Assembly: GCF_000621785.1 (NCBI RefSeq)
Contig: NZ_JHXI01000011.1
Span: 62,001-126,000 of the forward strand
Direction of reading: 5' to 3'
DNA from: Ruminococcus flavefaciens ND2009
GTDB taxonomy: Bacteria; Bacillota; Clostridia; Oscillospirales; Ruminococcaceae
DNA length: 64,000 bases
Shown: positions 17,150 through 26,525 of the stretch, piece by piece
How the letters are laid out: each line of letters starts with the position of its first letter
Position numbering within the stretch: position 1 is the stretch's first letter
Translations under genes and position numbers: made by a program
Notes under the pieces: model-generated
What the model was told of the DNA's origin: nothing
The model's database searches: none
The model's input: the letters and a program-made list of their open reading frames with translations, nothing else

Positions 17150-19177
17150 TTATGTTCTCTTGAACTGATGTGAGATATTGCTCTTTGTCATGGTAAACAT
17201 CACGGGTCTGCCGTGGGGGCAGTGACGTATACGTTCATCGAAGTAGACCTGCTCCGCCAGGGACTGAAGCTCCTCAAGGCTGTTCTTGTCGTTGCCCTTT
17301 ATTGCCGATTTGCAGGCGACTGTGTGGAGCATATCGTCCAGCACATGGGACTGGGGGTCGTGGCTGTACATACGGAGATTATTGGCTATCTCGGAGATTA
17401 TGTCCTCCATGTCCAGCTCCATAATGAAGGTGGGCACAGCCGTCGCCACTGCGCAGGGCTTCTCCGAGAAATCAAAGGTAAATCCCAGGTCCGCAAGGAG
17501 CTCCTGATTTGTTTCGAGGGCGCTGAACTCGTCCCCTGTGAGGAGGACTCTCACACCCGTAAGGAGCTGCTGACTGTACTGGCGGCAGTTGCGGCTTTTC
17601 AGGCGCTCGAAGATTATGCGCTCATGGGCGGCGTGCTTATCTATCATTATCATGGTATCATCGCCCAGCTCCGCGATAACGTAGAGCCCGAATGCCTCGC
17701 CGATAACGCGTATCTTCGGCTTTTCTGTCCAGACCGACTCCTCGGGAGCCTTCTCCTCCGGGGGCTGCTGTACGGGAGCTGCGGTGAACGCCTGCTGTGT
17801 GATGTAGCTGAATCCCTCCACGGGCTTGGGAGGTTCCACAGGCTCGGGAACTCTCTCGGGCTCACTTACGGGCTCGGGAGCTGTAATGCTCACTGGAGCC
17901 GCAGTCTCCGCAGGCTTCTCATAGACGGGAGCAGTGTACTGCACGGGCTCCGGTTTGTCATAGGCAGGGCTGGGAGTAATATCCGCCGTGTAGGGCTGTT
18001 CCTCAGCCGCAGTATGCTCCGCCGCGGGAGCCGTATGAACGGGAGGGGCTTCCTCCGCCATTTTCTGCTCTGTTTCCTCTATCTTGTCAACGGGAGTGAA
18101 CAGGAATTCCTGCTGCTTCATCTCCTCCTGCTCGGGAGTAGCCTTTGTCCAGTCCGCATGGGGCTTCAGCTCGAACTCATAGATGAGACCGTCCTTCATC
18201 ATGGCGTTCTTCACTGCGAAGTAAATAGCGTCCGAGACGGACTTCTCGTTGGTGAAGCGCACCTCAGCCTTTGTGGGGTGGATATTAACGTCCATGGCGC
18301 TGGGGGCTAAGTCCACAAGGAGAACGCAGGCAGGGAATTTTCCCGTCATTATCATGTTGGTATAGGCGTTTTCCAGAGCTGCGGAGCAGAGCCTTGAACG
18401 GACGTATCTGCCGTTTACGAAGAAGTTCTGGAAGGCGCGGTTGTTCTTGGAGTAAAGGGGCTTTATGACGTAACCGCCCACCTTTACGCCCTCGTACTCA
18501 TAGTCCACGGGAATGAGGTCACGGGCAAAGTCTCTGCCATAGACCGCATAAACAGCCGAAAACAGCTCTCCGTCGCCGCTGGAGTTGAACTCCGTGCGGT
18601 TGTCGCGGATAAAGCGGAAGGCTATATCCGGGTGGGACATGGTTATCTTCTGGAGGATATTGCTGACCGCGTTCGCCTCGGTGACGTCCTTTTTCATGAA
18701 CTTCCGCCTTGCAGGCACGTTATAGAAAAGGTCGCGGATAATTACCGTAGTACCGTCGGGACAGCCGCTCTCCTCGTGAGACTTCTCCACGCTTCCCTCG
18801 ATGGTATAGAGAGTTCCGTACATCTCCTCACGCTGCTTTGTCATTATCTCCACGCGGGCGACTGCCGCAACGGAGGCAAGTGCTTCACCGCGGAAGCCCA
18901 GAGTGATGATATTGTCAAGATCCTCTTTTTCTCTTATCTTGCTGGTGGCATGGCGAAGGAACGCCTTGGGAACATCCCCGAAGGACATTCCGCAGCCGTC
19001 ATCGGTGACGCGCATATAGGTAGTTCCGCCGTTTTTTATCTCCACTGTTATATGCCTTGCGCCCGAGTCTATGGAGTTCTCCACAAGCTCCTTTATTACC
19101 GACGAGGGGCGCTCGATGACCTCGCCTGCGGCGATAAGCTCTGATATTTCCTTGCTAAGGACGTTGATAGGGGGCAT
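17150..19177 (-). CDS. mutL: DNA mismatch repair protein MutL
   Basis: The 675-residue product has the N-terminal GHKL ATPase domain (ELVENSIDSGA, DDGCGM, LGFRGEALASVAAV) and a C-terminal dimerisation/endonuclease domain. The endonuclease signature reads DKHAAHERIIFE, with Lys where DQHAxxE usually has Gln, and CPHGRP lies near the C-terminus. The linker (about residues 350-480) is very rich in Pro, Glu, Ala and Thr. It works with MutS (20171) in methyl-independent mismatch repair. ATG 19177 has AAAGGA upstream. Confidence 0.95.
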   Translation of the reverse strand: MPPINVLSKEISELIAAGEVIERPSSVIKELVENSIDSGARHITVEIKNGGTTYMRVTDDGCGMSFGDVPKAFLRHATSKIREKEDLDNIITLGFRGEALASVAAVARVEIMTKQREEMYGTLYTIEGSVEKSHEESGCPDGTTVIIRDLFYNVPARRKFMKKDVTEANAVSNILQKITMSHPDIAFRFIRDNRTEFNSSGDGELFSAVYAVYGRDFARDLIPVDYEYEGVKVGGYVIKPLYSKNNRAFQNFFVNGRYVRSRLCSAALENAYTNMIMTGKFPACVLLVDLAPSAMDVNIHPTKAEVRFTNEKSVSDAIYFAVKNAMMKDGLIYEFELKPHADWTKATPEQEEMKQQEFLFTPVDKIEETEQKMAEEAPPVHTAPAAEHTAAEEQPYTADITPSPAYDKPEPVQYTAPVYEKPAETAAPVSITAPEPVSEPERVPEPVEPPKPVEGFSYITQQAFTAAPVQQPPEEKAPEESVWTEKPKIRVIGEAFGLYVIAELGDDTMIMIDKHAAHERIIFERLKSRNCRQYSQQLLTGVRVLLTGDEFSALETNQELLADLGFTFDFSEKPCAVATAVPTFIMELDMEDIISEIANNLRMYSHDPQSHVLDDMLHTVACKSAIKGNDKNSLEELQSLAEQVYFDERIRHCPHGRPVMFTMTKSNISHQFKRT

Positions 19178-19206
19178 TGTTTACTTCCTTTCCGAATTGC
19201 AGCAGC

Positions 19207-19827
19207 TCAGACCAGCTTTACCCTTTTGGGAGTGAGTATCACTCCGCCGTATTCGATATGCTCGGCGGTATAATCGGCTGTGTCCATGCGTCCGAACTGC
19301 TTTTCCGATACGATGGCGAATGGACAGGCACTTGGAACAGCGCCCTCCCTTATATCCATTTCGGGAGTGATGCCCTCGCCCAGCTCCAGCTCAGTCTGCA
19401 TAGTGCGTGTCTTCGGCAGTATCCAGAGCTTTGTGGCTATTGCCTTCAGCTTCTCAACTGCTTCCTTTTTGTAGGTATCTCCCTCAACGTGGACCTCCTC
19501 CTGAGGTATCAGCAGAGTAAAGATATACTCACCGCGGATGGGCTCCTCGTTGGTGATGAAGCCGCGTACTCCGGAAAAGCCGTCATATTCAAAGCGCATC
19601 TGCTTATAGTCGTTGGAAGCGTCCTCGTCGTAGCCCAGCTCGAAGTCCTCCTCCAGCTTTTTCTGGTTCCAGTCCATTATATCCTCCATGGACTCGTTTT
19701 CGTAGCCTTTAAGTCCGCTCTTGAATTCAAGCCCCGCGTGCTTGATGTAAGCGGTGAGCTCCTTCATATTGTCAAAATCCAGCTCTGCACGGCTGAATTC
19801 CATTATCATCGAAAAATATGCAGGCAT
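19207..19827 (-). CDS. Hypothetical cytoplasmic protein between mutS and mutL
   Basis: I do not recognise the family. The 206-residue product has no signal peptide or membrane helix, is acidic, and contains YDGFSGVRGFITNEEPIRGEYIFTL-like beta segments. It starts at the ATG at 19827, with GAGGTG upstream (the ORF can be extended to that GTG at 19836). It lies 29 nt upstream of mutL on the same strand and may share its transcript. No mismatch-repair link is visible from the sequence. Confidence 0.6.
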   Translation of the reverse strand: MPAYFSMIMEFSRAELDFDNMKELTAYIKHAGLEFKSGLKGYENESMEDIMDWNQKKLEEDFELGYDEDASNDYKQMRFEYDGFSGVRGFITNEEPIRGEYIFTLLIPQEEVHVEGDTYKKEAVEKLKAIATKLWILPKTRTMQTELELGEGITPEMDIREGAVPSACPFAIVSEKQFGRMDTADYTAEHIEYGGVILTPKRVKLV

Positions 19828-19845
19828 AATTGTCACCTCAGATTT

Positions 19846-19886
19846 AATTCATAATTCATAACGCATAATGCATAATGCATAATTAC
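19846..19886. repeat. Short tandem CATAAT repeat
   Basis: About six copies of a CATAAT-like hexamer (TTCATAA, GCATAAT) in tandem in an intergenic gap. The tract is AT-rich and could be a replication-slippage product. Confidence 0.6.
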
Positions 19887-19907
19887 ATTTTCTTTATAAC
19901 AAAGAAA

Positions 19908-20132
19908 TTAAAAAACAGGCGGCTTTACAGGCAGCACTGAAAAAACAAGCTTGCAGGTCTCACAGTACCATGCTTCATTTTCCTCTGAAAGCTTAGCTTC
20001 ATTACGTTTCATTTTTCCAATATCCTTTTCGTCAGTCCATACAAGGTCTGACGCAGCAATTGGATTAAGCAGGCTCGCCTTAGACCTTATCCTGCCTTTT
20101 TGCATCTTGTTTCCACAATATCTGCACTCCAT
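19908..20132 (-). CDS. Small zinc-ribbon-like protein
   Basis: The 74-residue product has a CxxC pair at the N-terminus (MECRYCGNKMQKG) and a second pair near residue 57 (WYCETCKLVF). This resembles a two-knuckle zinc ribbon of the DUF6487 type. Such proteins may bind nucleic acid or protein, but no role is established. It lies between mutS and the hypothetical gene at 19207, all on the minus strand. Confidence 0.65.
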   Translation of the reverse strand: MECRYCGNKMQKGRIRSKASLLNPIAASDLVWTDEKDIGKMKRNEAKLSEENEAWYCETCKLVFSVLPVKPPVF

Positions 20133-20170
20133 GCCGTTCCCTCTTTCTTACGGGCGGATAGTATCCGCCC

Positions 20171-22789
20171 CTACTGTATAGCCTTCAGCATATCCCTGAG
20201 GAGCTCGCGGCACTCGCCGTCGGTGAGCTCGTCGATATTGGTCTTTTCCAGCATTTCCAGAGCTGCTTCCCTGCCCAGACTGCCGAAGCTTATCTGTCCC
20301 GACTCCTCGCGGACTGCCGCAGAGCGCTCTGCCTGATGAGCCTTTTCCATCTCCTCAAGGAGCTCCTTTGCCCTTGCGACTACCTTTGAAGGCAGTCCTG
20401 CCAGCTTTGCAACGTCAACGCCGTAGCTCTCGTCCACTCCGCCGCGGACTATCTTTCTCAGGAAGCGTATGGTGCCGCCGTGCTTGTTTACGGCGATGCT
20501 GTAGTTCTTCACGCCCTCCAGCTCGTTCTCCAGACCTATGAGCTCGTGGTAGTGGGTGGCGAAAAGTGTCTTGCAGCCCAGCTTCTTGGAGTTGCATATA
20601 TACTCCGCAACTGCACGGGCTATGCTGACGCCGTCAAAGGTGGAGGTTCCCCTGCCCACCTCGTCAAGGATAACAAGACTGTCCTTGGTGGCATTTTTCA
20701 GTATATCCGAGACCTCGCTCATCTCCACCATGAAGGTGGACTGTCCTGCGGTAAGGTCGTCGGAGGCGCCCACACGGGTAAATATCTTGTCCACCACGGA
20801 GATCTTAGCGGAATCCGCAGGCACGAAGCTGCCTATCTGCGCCATGAGGACTATGAGAGCTGCCTGACGCATATATGTGGATTTACCCGACATATTGGGT
20901 CCCGTGATTATGGACATACGGTCCGCCTTGTTGTCTATGTAAAGGTCGTTTGGCACGAACATCTCATCGGTGAGCATGAGCTCCACGACGGGGTGTCTGC
21001 CAGCCTTGATGTCGATAGCGCCGTCAATGGCAATATCGGGCTTGACGTACTGGTTGCGCAGGGCGACGTCCGCAAAGGAGCAGAGCACGTCCACCGAGGC
21101 AACTGCCGAGGCTGTGCGCTGGACCGCTTCCAGCTTGGTAGCCAGGAAGTCCCGTACCTCCGCAAAAATATCCGCTTCCAGCGAGAGAGCCTTGTCCTTG
21201 GCACCGAGAATGGCATTTTCCGCGTTTTTCAGCTCCTCGGTGATGAAGCGCTCGGCGTTGGCAAGGGTCTGCTTGCGTATCCAGCCCTCGGGGATAAGGT
21301 CATAGTAGGAGCGTGTTACCTCCAGATAGTAGCCGAACACGCGGTTGAAGCCTATTTTCAGGTTCTTTATGCCTGTGGCTTCCTTCTCGCGCTGCTCTAT
21401 CTCGTCGATAATGCTCCTGCCGTTGTTCATTATGTGACGGAGCTCGTCAAGCTCCTTGTTGAAGCCCTCCTTGATGACTCCGCCGTCCTTTACGGAGATA
21501 GGCGGCTCGTCCATAATGGCGTTCTCCACCAGATTCACCAGCTCGTCAAGGGTGGATATCTCGCTGTTATACTTTGCCAGCAGCTTTGAGTCGCTGAGCT
21601 TTTCCAGCTCCTGCTTTATCAGCGGAAGCTGCTGTGCTGTAGCGGAAAGGGACTTTAAGTCTCTTGGATTTGCGCTCTTGTACATGACCTTGGTCATAAG
21701 GCGCTCAAGGTCGTACACTCTGTCCAGCAGGTCGGTGAGGTCTGCCAGAACCACGCTCTTGCGGTAGAGCGACTCAACCGCGTCAAGTCTCTCGATTATC
21801 CTTGCAGGGCTTTTCAGAGGCTGCTCTATCCAGTTTTTAAGCAGTCTCCTGCCCATTGAGGTCTTGGTGGAGTCCAGCACCCACAGCAGTGAGCCCTTTT
21901 TCTCCTTGCTGCGCAGGGTCTCCGTAAGCTCCAGATTGCGCCTTGCATTGAGGTCAAGCCCCATGAAGGCGTCGCCGCTGAGGAGCTTCAGCTCCGTAAA
22001 TCTCGATACCGAGGACTTCTGTGTATCGTTGATGTAGTCGAAGAGTCCGCATACTGCCGCGCAGTCCGCACCGTCCTCGCTTATACCCAGCTCTGCCACG
22101 GACTTCACGCCGAATACAGCTGCGGTCATGTCACGTCTTGCGGAGGGAGTGAAGCAGATAGTGTCGCGGAGGGTAACAGCGCAGCTGAGCCTTACCTTCA
22201 CGAACTCCGCCGCATTTTTCAGGGACAGGAAGTTCTGGGGGAAGATTATCTCCGCAGGCTGACAGCGTGAGAGCTCGTTGATGACGCCTGCCTCAAGGTC
22301 CTTGCCCTCGAAGAAGCTCAGTGCAGCCTCACCTGTGGAAAGGTCCGCAGAAGCCACGCCGCAGGTCTTTTCCTCCTCGTCGTAGTATATGCTGCAAATG
22401 TAGTTGTTGCTGCCGTCGTCCAGCATACTGCTCTCGGTAAGGGTACCGGGAGTAACTACGCGGATAACGTCGCGGACTACAATACCCTTGGTCTCGGCAG
22501 GGTCGGTGAGCTGTTCGCAGACAGCCACCTTGAAGCCCATGTCAATGAGCCTCTTTATGTACATATCCGCCGCATGATAGGGAACTCCGCACATGGGAGC
22601 CCTCTCCTCCAGACCGCAGTCCCTGCCCGTCAGGGTCAGCTCCAGAGCCTTTGACACCGCAACAGCGTCGTCAAAGAACATTTCGTAGAAGTCGCCGAGA
22701 CGGAAGAACAGCACGCAGTCCTGATATTTGTCCTTGACCTCGAAGTACTGCTGCATCATGGGGGATATTTTACTTCTGTCGATTTCCAT
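20171..22789 (-). CDS. mutS: DNA mismatch repair protein MutS
   Basis: The 872-residue product has the mismatch-binding domain I with the FYEMF segment (Phe-X-Glu) near residue 35, connector, lever and clamp domains, and a C-terminal ABC-type ATPase with Walker A GPNMSGKST and the TFDGVSIARAVAEYI/DEVGRGTSTFDG region. It recognises mismatches and recruits MutL. The ATG at 22789 has AAGGAG 8 nt upstream and gives the usual length; the frame stays open a further 61 codons without a ribosome site. Downstream order mutL-miaA-hfq follows B. subtilis, with extra genes inserted. Confidence 0.96.
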   Translation of the reverse strand: MEIDRSKISPMMQQYFEVKDKYQDCVLFFRLGDFYEMFFDDAVAVSKALELTLTGRDCGLEERAPMCGVPYHAADMYIKRLIDMGFKVAVCEQLTDPAETKGIVVRDVIRVVTPGTLTESSMLDDGSNNYICSIYYDEEEKTCGVASADLSTGEAALSFFEGKDLEAGVINELSRCQPAEIIFPQNFLSLKNAAEFVKVRLSCAVTLRDTICFTPSARRDMTAAVFGVKSVAELGISEDGADCAAVCGLFDYINDTQKSSVSRFTELKLLSGDAFMGLDLNARRNLELTETLRSKEKKGSLLWVLDSTKTSMGRRLLKNWIEQPLKSPARIIERLDAVESLYRKSVVLADLTDLLDRVYDLERLMTKVMYKSANPRDLKSLSATAQQLPLIKQELEKLSDSKLLAKYNSEISTLDELVNLVENAIMDEPPISVKDGGVIKEGFNKELDELRHIMNNGRSIIDEIEQREKEATGIKNLKIGFNRVFGYYLEVTRSYYDLIPEGWIRKQTLANAERFITEELKNAENAILGAKDKALSLEADIFAEVRDFLATKLEAVQRTASAVASVDVLCSFADVALRNQYVKPDIAIDGAIDIKAGRHPVVELMLTDEMFVPNDLYIDNKADRMSIITGPNMSGKSTYMRQAALIVLMAQIGSFVPADSAKISVVDKIFTRVGASDDLTAGQSTFMVEMSEVSDILKNATKDSLVILDEVGRGTSTFDGVSIARAVAEYICNSKKLGCKTLFATHYHELIGLENELEGVKNYSIAVNKHGGTIRFLRKIVRGGVDESYGVDVAKLAGLPSKVVARAKELLEEMEKAHQAERSAAVREESGQISFGSLGREAALEMLEKTNIDELTDGECRELLRDMLKAIQ

Positions 22790-22886
22790 TGGTTTTGCTC
22801 CTTTACACAGGTTTATAGAATTATTATTTCGGGGCAGCTGCGGCAGTATTTTATTCGCCTCCGCAGATCTGCCCGCGGCTTTTTTA

Positions 22887-23294
22887 TCAGTGACAGCCTG
22901 CACATGAAGCGCAGCTTCCCGAGCAGCCTGCCTCGGGTATCTGGCAGGTATCGGGGTCCTCGCCGTTTGCACAGAGCTGGATTATCTGCTGCATATTTGT
23001 GACCAGCTTCTCAAGAGCCTGCTGAGCGCCTGAGAACACCATCATTCTGGGGTTGCTCATCACCTTCTTGTAGACAGCCTTCAGCTCTGAGTCAAGAGCC
23101 TTTATCTCGTCGGAGTCTGGCTCCTCGGAGCTCATGGCTGTACCCAGATTTATGCGGAGGTCCTCAAAGTGAGCGATGTCCTCCTGAAGCTCGGCATCGT
23201 TGTCGTTAGCCTGCTTTGCCAGCATATAAGCTGTGTACCTGTCATCCTGCTGAAGAGCCTTTCCAAGCTCTCTTGTCATTTCCATAATATCCAT
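22887..23294 (-). CDS. YmcA/YlbF-family protein with cysteine-rich tail
   Basis: The 135-residue product is a helical YlbF/YmcA-type protein (ELGKALQQDDRYTAYMLAKQANDND...), followed by a short tail with six Cys (CANGEDPDTC, then CSGSCASCAGC). In B. subtilis ymcA lies between miaB and mutS, and YmcA-YlbF-YaaT form a complex linked to RNase Y and iron-sulfur cofactors. The gene order here supports a ymcA-like identity. The clustered Cys tail could hold a cluster or metal. AAGGAG lies 9 nt upstream of the ATG at 23294. Confidence 0.75.
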   Translation of the reverse strand: MDIMEMTRELGKALQQDDRYTAYMLAKQANDNDAELQEDIAHFEDLRINLGTAMSSEEPDSDEIKALDSELKAVYKKVMSNPRMMVFSGAQQALEKLVTNMQQIIQLCANGEDPDTCQIPEAGCSGSCASCAGCH

Positions 23295-23361
23295 TTCTTT
23301 TTTCTCCTTAAAATTGATTATATCAGGCAGTTCTCTGCCATTTTGCGTTTTAATCCTGTCC

Positions 23362-24135
23362 TCAGCCCATGTAGTCCAGATAGAGTCCCTCTTTCTCGTC
23401 AATGGTGCCGTCCGAATGGCAGAACCATGAGGTCACACCTGTTTCGTAATCCGACTGGTAAGCGGACACATGATCCATGTACTTTATGCCCTTTTCCTCC
23501 AGAACAGTGTCATAAGAGGGAGTATTCTCGTCCAGTGTGAATTCATAGTTATCCACCGACTTCACGGTGCCGTTGTCCCATTCAAGATATTCTATATCAG
23601 CCGCACCCATGTGTCCCCAGATCATAACGAGCCTTCCTGTATTCTCGTCATATCCGAAAGCGGTATGGCCGCCGCCGATAAGACCGCAGTCCTTTATCTC
23701 ACCCTCGCTGTCAAGGGTAAAAACATTTACCTGATAGTCCGCCTCGCAGGTGCCGCGCTTGAATATAAGCTCGGGTATGCCGTCAACGTCAAGGTCGCGG
23801 AATGCAAATTCAATGCTTGCGAGACCGTCATTTTCCGCCGCTATCCTGTCAAACTCGGACTTGATGAAGCCCTCATAGATAGCAGGGTACATATCCATCA
23901 GTCCACCTGCGGAAACATTTCCGCCGGGCTCTGTAGTTGTCTCAGCTTCCGTTGTCACCTCTGCTGTGGTCGCCTCGGCAGTTGTCTCTGCGGTTTCCGT
24001 AGTTTCAGCGGCAGCTGTTGTCTCAGCGGTCGTTGCAGTCCCGGGCTCCTTTGCGGATGAGCTGTCAGCCTCGGGCTTTCCGCAGCCTGCCAGCACAACT
24101 GCTGTCAGGCATAACATAGCAAGTATCTTTTTCAT
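23362..24135 (-). CDS. Thr-rich surface lipoprotein, paralogue of the gene at 24195
   Basis: The 257-residue product has a lipoprotein signal peptide with lipobox LAGC (Cys near residue 18), a Thr/Ala/Glu-rich linker (about residues 28-75) and a globular domain with DLDVDGIPELIF. That motif resembles FG-GAP/VCBS-like Asp-rich calcium-loop motifs. It is exported and lipid-anchored; ligand and partner are unknown. It is 59 nt downstream of its paralogue. Its frame overlaps the ymcA-like gene's upstream region but not its chosen start. Confidence 0.75.
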   Translation of the reverse strand: MKKILAMLCLTAVVLAGCGKPEADSSSAKEPGTATTAETTAAAETTETAETTAEATTAEVTTEAETTTEPGGNVSAGGLMDMYPAIYEGFIKSEFDRIAAENDGLASIEFAFRDLDVDGIPELIFKRGTCEADYQVNVFTLDSEGEIKDCGLIGGGHTAFGYDENTGRLVMIWGHMGAADIEYLEWDNGTVKSVDNYEFTLDENTPSYDTVLEEKGIKYMDHVSAYQSDYETGVTSWFCHSDGTIDEKEGLYLDYMG

Positions 24136-24194
24136 ATTATTCTCCTGAAAGTTTTCGTTTTATTCGTAAGACAAAGGGCACCGACGGGCAGCGG

Positions 24195-24962
24195 TCAGGC
24201 TTCCCAGCCAAAAAATTCAAAGCCGAAACCGTCTTTTTCCTCAGTCTTGCCGGTATTGGGATCAATGTATGAAGACTTTATATCGTCGTCCTTTCCGACT
24301 ATGCTGACATAGGGAAGGTATTTGCAGCCGCCCTCCGCCATAACGTCCTTGGTGACGGTATTCTCGTCGCGGTCGAATTCGGCTGTGTCATCAATGCCGA
24401 CGCTGCCGTCGGACAGGACGAGATGGTGGATACCGATATAGTCGGGCATTTCATATATAAGCGCAAGATCGCCTGCGTCGCTCGTACAGCCCCATGCAGC
24501 AGGACTGGGACCGAAATAGCCTACCTCCTGTACCTCACCGTTCTCATCGCAGGCATACATTCCAAGGTTTCCTTCGATCTTTTCTCCCATGTATTCTTCG
24601 TCATAGCTCAGCACAAGCTCGGGAACGCCGTCTGCGTCCATATCATAGAGAGTATATGAAATTCTGATCTCGCCGGTCTGATAATCTGCGAGCATATCAT
24701 ATTTCTCCTGTATCATGTTCTTGTAAGCCTCGGGGTACATAGTCTCTCTGTCCCCTGCTGCCGCGCTGCTTTCGGGCTCTGTAGTTGTCTCCGCCTCTGT
24801 GGTGACCTCTGCTGTGGTCACCTCGGCAGTTGTCACTGCTTCAGTAGTCTCGGCGGCAGTAGTAGTCTCTGTCTTCTTTTTGGACGAGCCCCCCGACTCG
24901 TTCTTTCCGCAGCCTGCAAGCAGTACTGCTGCAAGACATGATAATGCGATCACTCTTTTCAT
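24195..24962 (-). CDS. Thr-rich surface lipoprotein, paralogue of the gene at 23362
   Basis: The 255-residue product has the same layout as its neighbour: lipobox LAGC (Cys near residue 18), a Thr/Glu/Ala-rich linker (about 30-65) and a domain with the calcium-loop-like motif YDMDADGVPELVL. AGGAGG lies 7 nt before the ATG. It starts 15 nt after miaB, so two duplicated lipoprotein genes are embedded in the tRNA-modification/mismatch-repair cluster. The role is unknown. Confidence 0.75.
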   Translation of the reverse strand: MKRVIALSCLAAVLLAGCGKNESGGSSKKKTETTTAAETTEAVTTAEVTTAEVTTEAETTTEPESSAAAGDRETMYPEAYKNMIQEKYDMLADYQTGEIRISYTLYDMDADGVPELVLSYDEEYMGEKIEGNLGMYACDENGEVQEVGYFGPSPAAWGCTSDAGDLALIYEMPDYIGIHHLVLSDGSVGIDDTAEFDRDENTVTKDVMAEGGCKYLPYVSIVGKDDDIKSSYIDPNTGKTEEKDGFGFEFFGWEA

Positions 24963-24977
24963 AACGCAACCTCCTGT

Positions 24978-26360
24978 TTATCCCTTTATTTTTCCTGTAA
25001 CAGCCCAGTTCATAGAGCCTGTTATCTCCACGTCCACGAACTGTCCGATAAGAGAGCTGTCTCCCTCGAATTCAACTATGATGAACTCACTGCTCTTGCC
25101 TGTGAGCCAGCCATTCTTTTTCTTGGCTGTATCGTCCGCAAGGACTCTCATGGTCCTTCCCACAAAGCGCTTATAGTGCTCTGTGGACACCTCTCTCTGA
25201 ACCTCCAGCAGCTTTCTCATTCGCCTGCCCTTTTCCTCCTCGGAGGTGCCGTCAGCCATTGTTGCTGCGGGAGTTCCCGAGCGCTTTGAGTAGATGAAGG
25301 AGTAGATATTATCGTACTTCACACGCCTTATTATGTCGAGGGTGCCTTGGAAGTCCTCGTCGGACTCGTCGGGAAATCCCACGATAAGGTCGGTGGTAAG
25401 CGAGAAGCCGGGGGCGCGGCTGCGTATCATGTCCACTATCTCCATGTACTTTTCCACGGTGTAGCGGCGGTTCATGCGTCTGAGCACCTCGCTGCTGCCG
25501 CTCTGGACAGGCAGGTGCAGGTGCTTTGCCACCTTTTCGCAGTCGAAAATGGCATCGATGAGCTCCTTTGAAGCGTCCTTGGGGTGAGATGACATGAAGC
25601 GTATCCAGAAGTCCCCCTCTATCTCATTGAGACGGCGGAGCAGCTTGGGGAAGTCCATGTCCTCCTCCAGATCCTTGCCGTAGGAGTTGACGTTCTGTCC
25701 CAGCAGCATTATCTCCTTGTAGCCGCTCTTTACCAGCTGACAGACCTCAGCCGCAATGTCATCGGCACGTCTGCTGCGCTCCCGTCCGCGGACGTGGGGC
25801 ACTATGCAGTAGGTGCAGAAGTTGTTGCAGCCGAACATTATGGGCACCGATGCCTTGAAGCTGCTGTCGCGTACCTGCTCCACCACCTCGGAGAAGTCAT
25901 CATACTCGCTTATATCCGCCGAGAACTCAGCTCCGCGGAGAGCCTCCAGCAGCAGCCTCGGCAGGGCGCTTATGGCAGAGGTGCCAAGAACTATATCCAC
26001 CTGCGGATAGGACTTCTTTATCTTCTCGGCGATGTGGCTCTGAGCTGTCATGCAGCCTGCTATGCCGATGATGAGTGAGGGCTTCAGCTCCTTCAGCTTC
26101 TTCATGCTGCCCACGATGCCGAAAACTCTGTCCTCGGCGCTCTCGCGGACGGCGCAGGTGTTGAGTATGATCAGGTCAGCCTCATGCTCGTCCTCGGTAA
26201 AGGAGTATCCCATCTGTCTCAGCAGTCCCTTTATCTTTTCTCCGTCGGAGACATTCAGCTGACAGCCGAAGCTCCTGATGTATGCTTTCGGCTGATCATC
26301 GCCGATAATTTCCTTTATTTCGCTGATAGCCGCGGTATTGTCCTTCAATTCGCAGACCAT
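24978..26360 (-). CDS. miaB: tRNA-2-methylthio-N6-dimethylallyladenosine synthase MiaB
   Basis: The 460-residue product has the N-terminal UPF0004 domain (SFGCQLNVSDGEKIKG and LNTCAVRESAEDRVFG) with three Cys for a second cluster, the radical-SAM CxxxCxxC motif in FGCNNFCTYCIVPHVRGRERSR, and a C-terminal TRAM domain. It methylthiolates i6A37 in tRNA, acting after MiaA (14842). The start is uncertain: ATG 26360 lies directly against AAGGAG, while a TTG 4 codons later is better spaced. A divergent gene begins 166 nt away. Confidence 0.95.
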   Translation of the reverse strand: MVCELKDNTAAISEIKEIIGDDQPKAYIRSFGCQLNVSDGEKIKGLLRQMGYSFTEDEHEADLIILNTCAVRESAEDRVFGIVGSMKKLKELKPSLIIGIAGCMTAQSHIAEKIKKSYPQVDIVLGTSAISALPRLLLEALRGAEFSADISEYDDFSEVVEQVRDSSFKASVPIMFGCNNFCTYCIVPHVRGRERSRRADDIAAEVCQLVKSGYKEIMLLGQNVNSYGKDLEEDMDFPKLLRRLNEIEGDFWIRFMSSHPKDASKELIDAIFDCEKVAKHLHLPVQSGSSEVLRRMNRRYTVEKYMEIVDMIRSRAPGFSLTTDLIVGFPDESDEDFQGTLDIIRRVKYDNIYSFIYSKRSGTPAATMADGTSEEEKGRRMRKLLEVQREVSTEHYKRFVGRTMRVLADDTAKKKNGWLTGKSSEFIIVEFEGDSSLIGQFVDVEITGSMNWAVTGKIKG

Positions 26361-26463
26361 CTCCTTCCGTGAAAATCCTTTAATGAATTATTATACCATA
26401 TTTTCAGGAACTTTTCAAGTGCGCAGCACCGAGGTTAACAATATATATTTTTTTTAAAAAAGC

Positions 26464-26493
26464 GAAACCTTTTCTGTCTCTGCGGTGTATTAT
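26464..26493 (+). promoter_or_regulatory. Possible promoter for the gene at 26526
   Basis: GAAACCTTTT at 26464, then TATTAT-like sequence at 26488-26493. The upstream box resembles the -35 element of ECF sigma promoters, but the downstream element does not match an ECF -10 well. It also gives only a poor sigma-A fit. Confidence 0.3.
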
Positions 26494-26525
26494 ATTCAGA
26501 TAGCCGCAAAAGGAGGACTTTTACC

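Noticed and set aside
17213..18310. A 365-codon plus-strand frame opposite mutL
   Set aside because: Antisense to a complete mutL with intact motifs; a composition effect.
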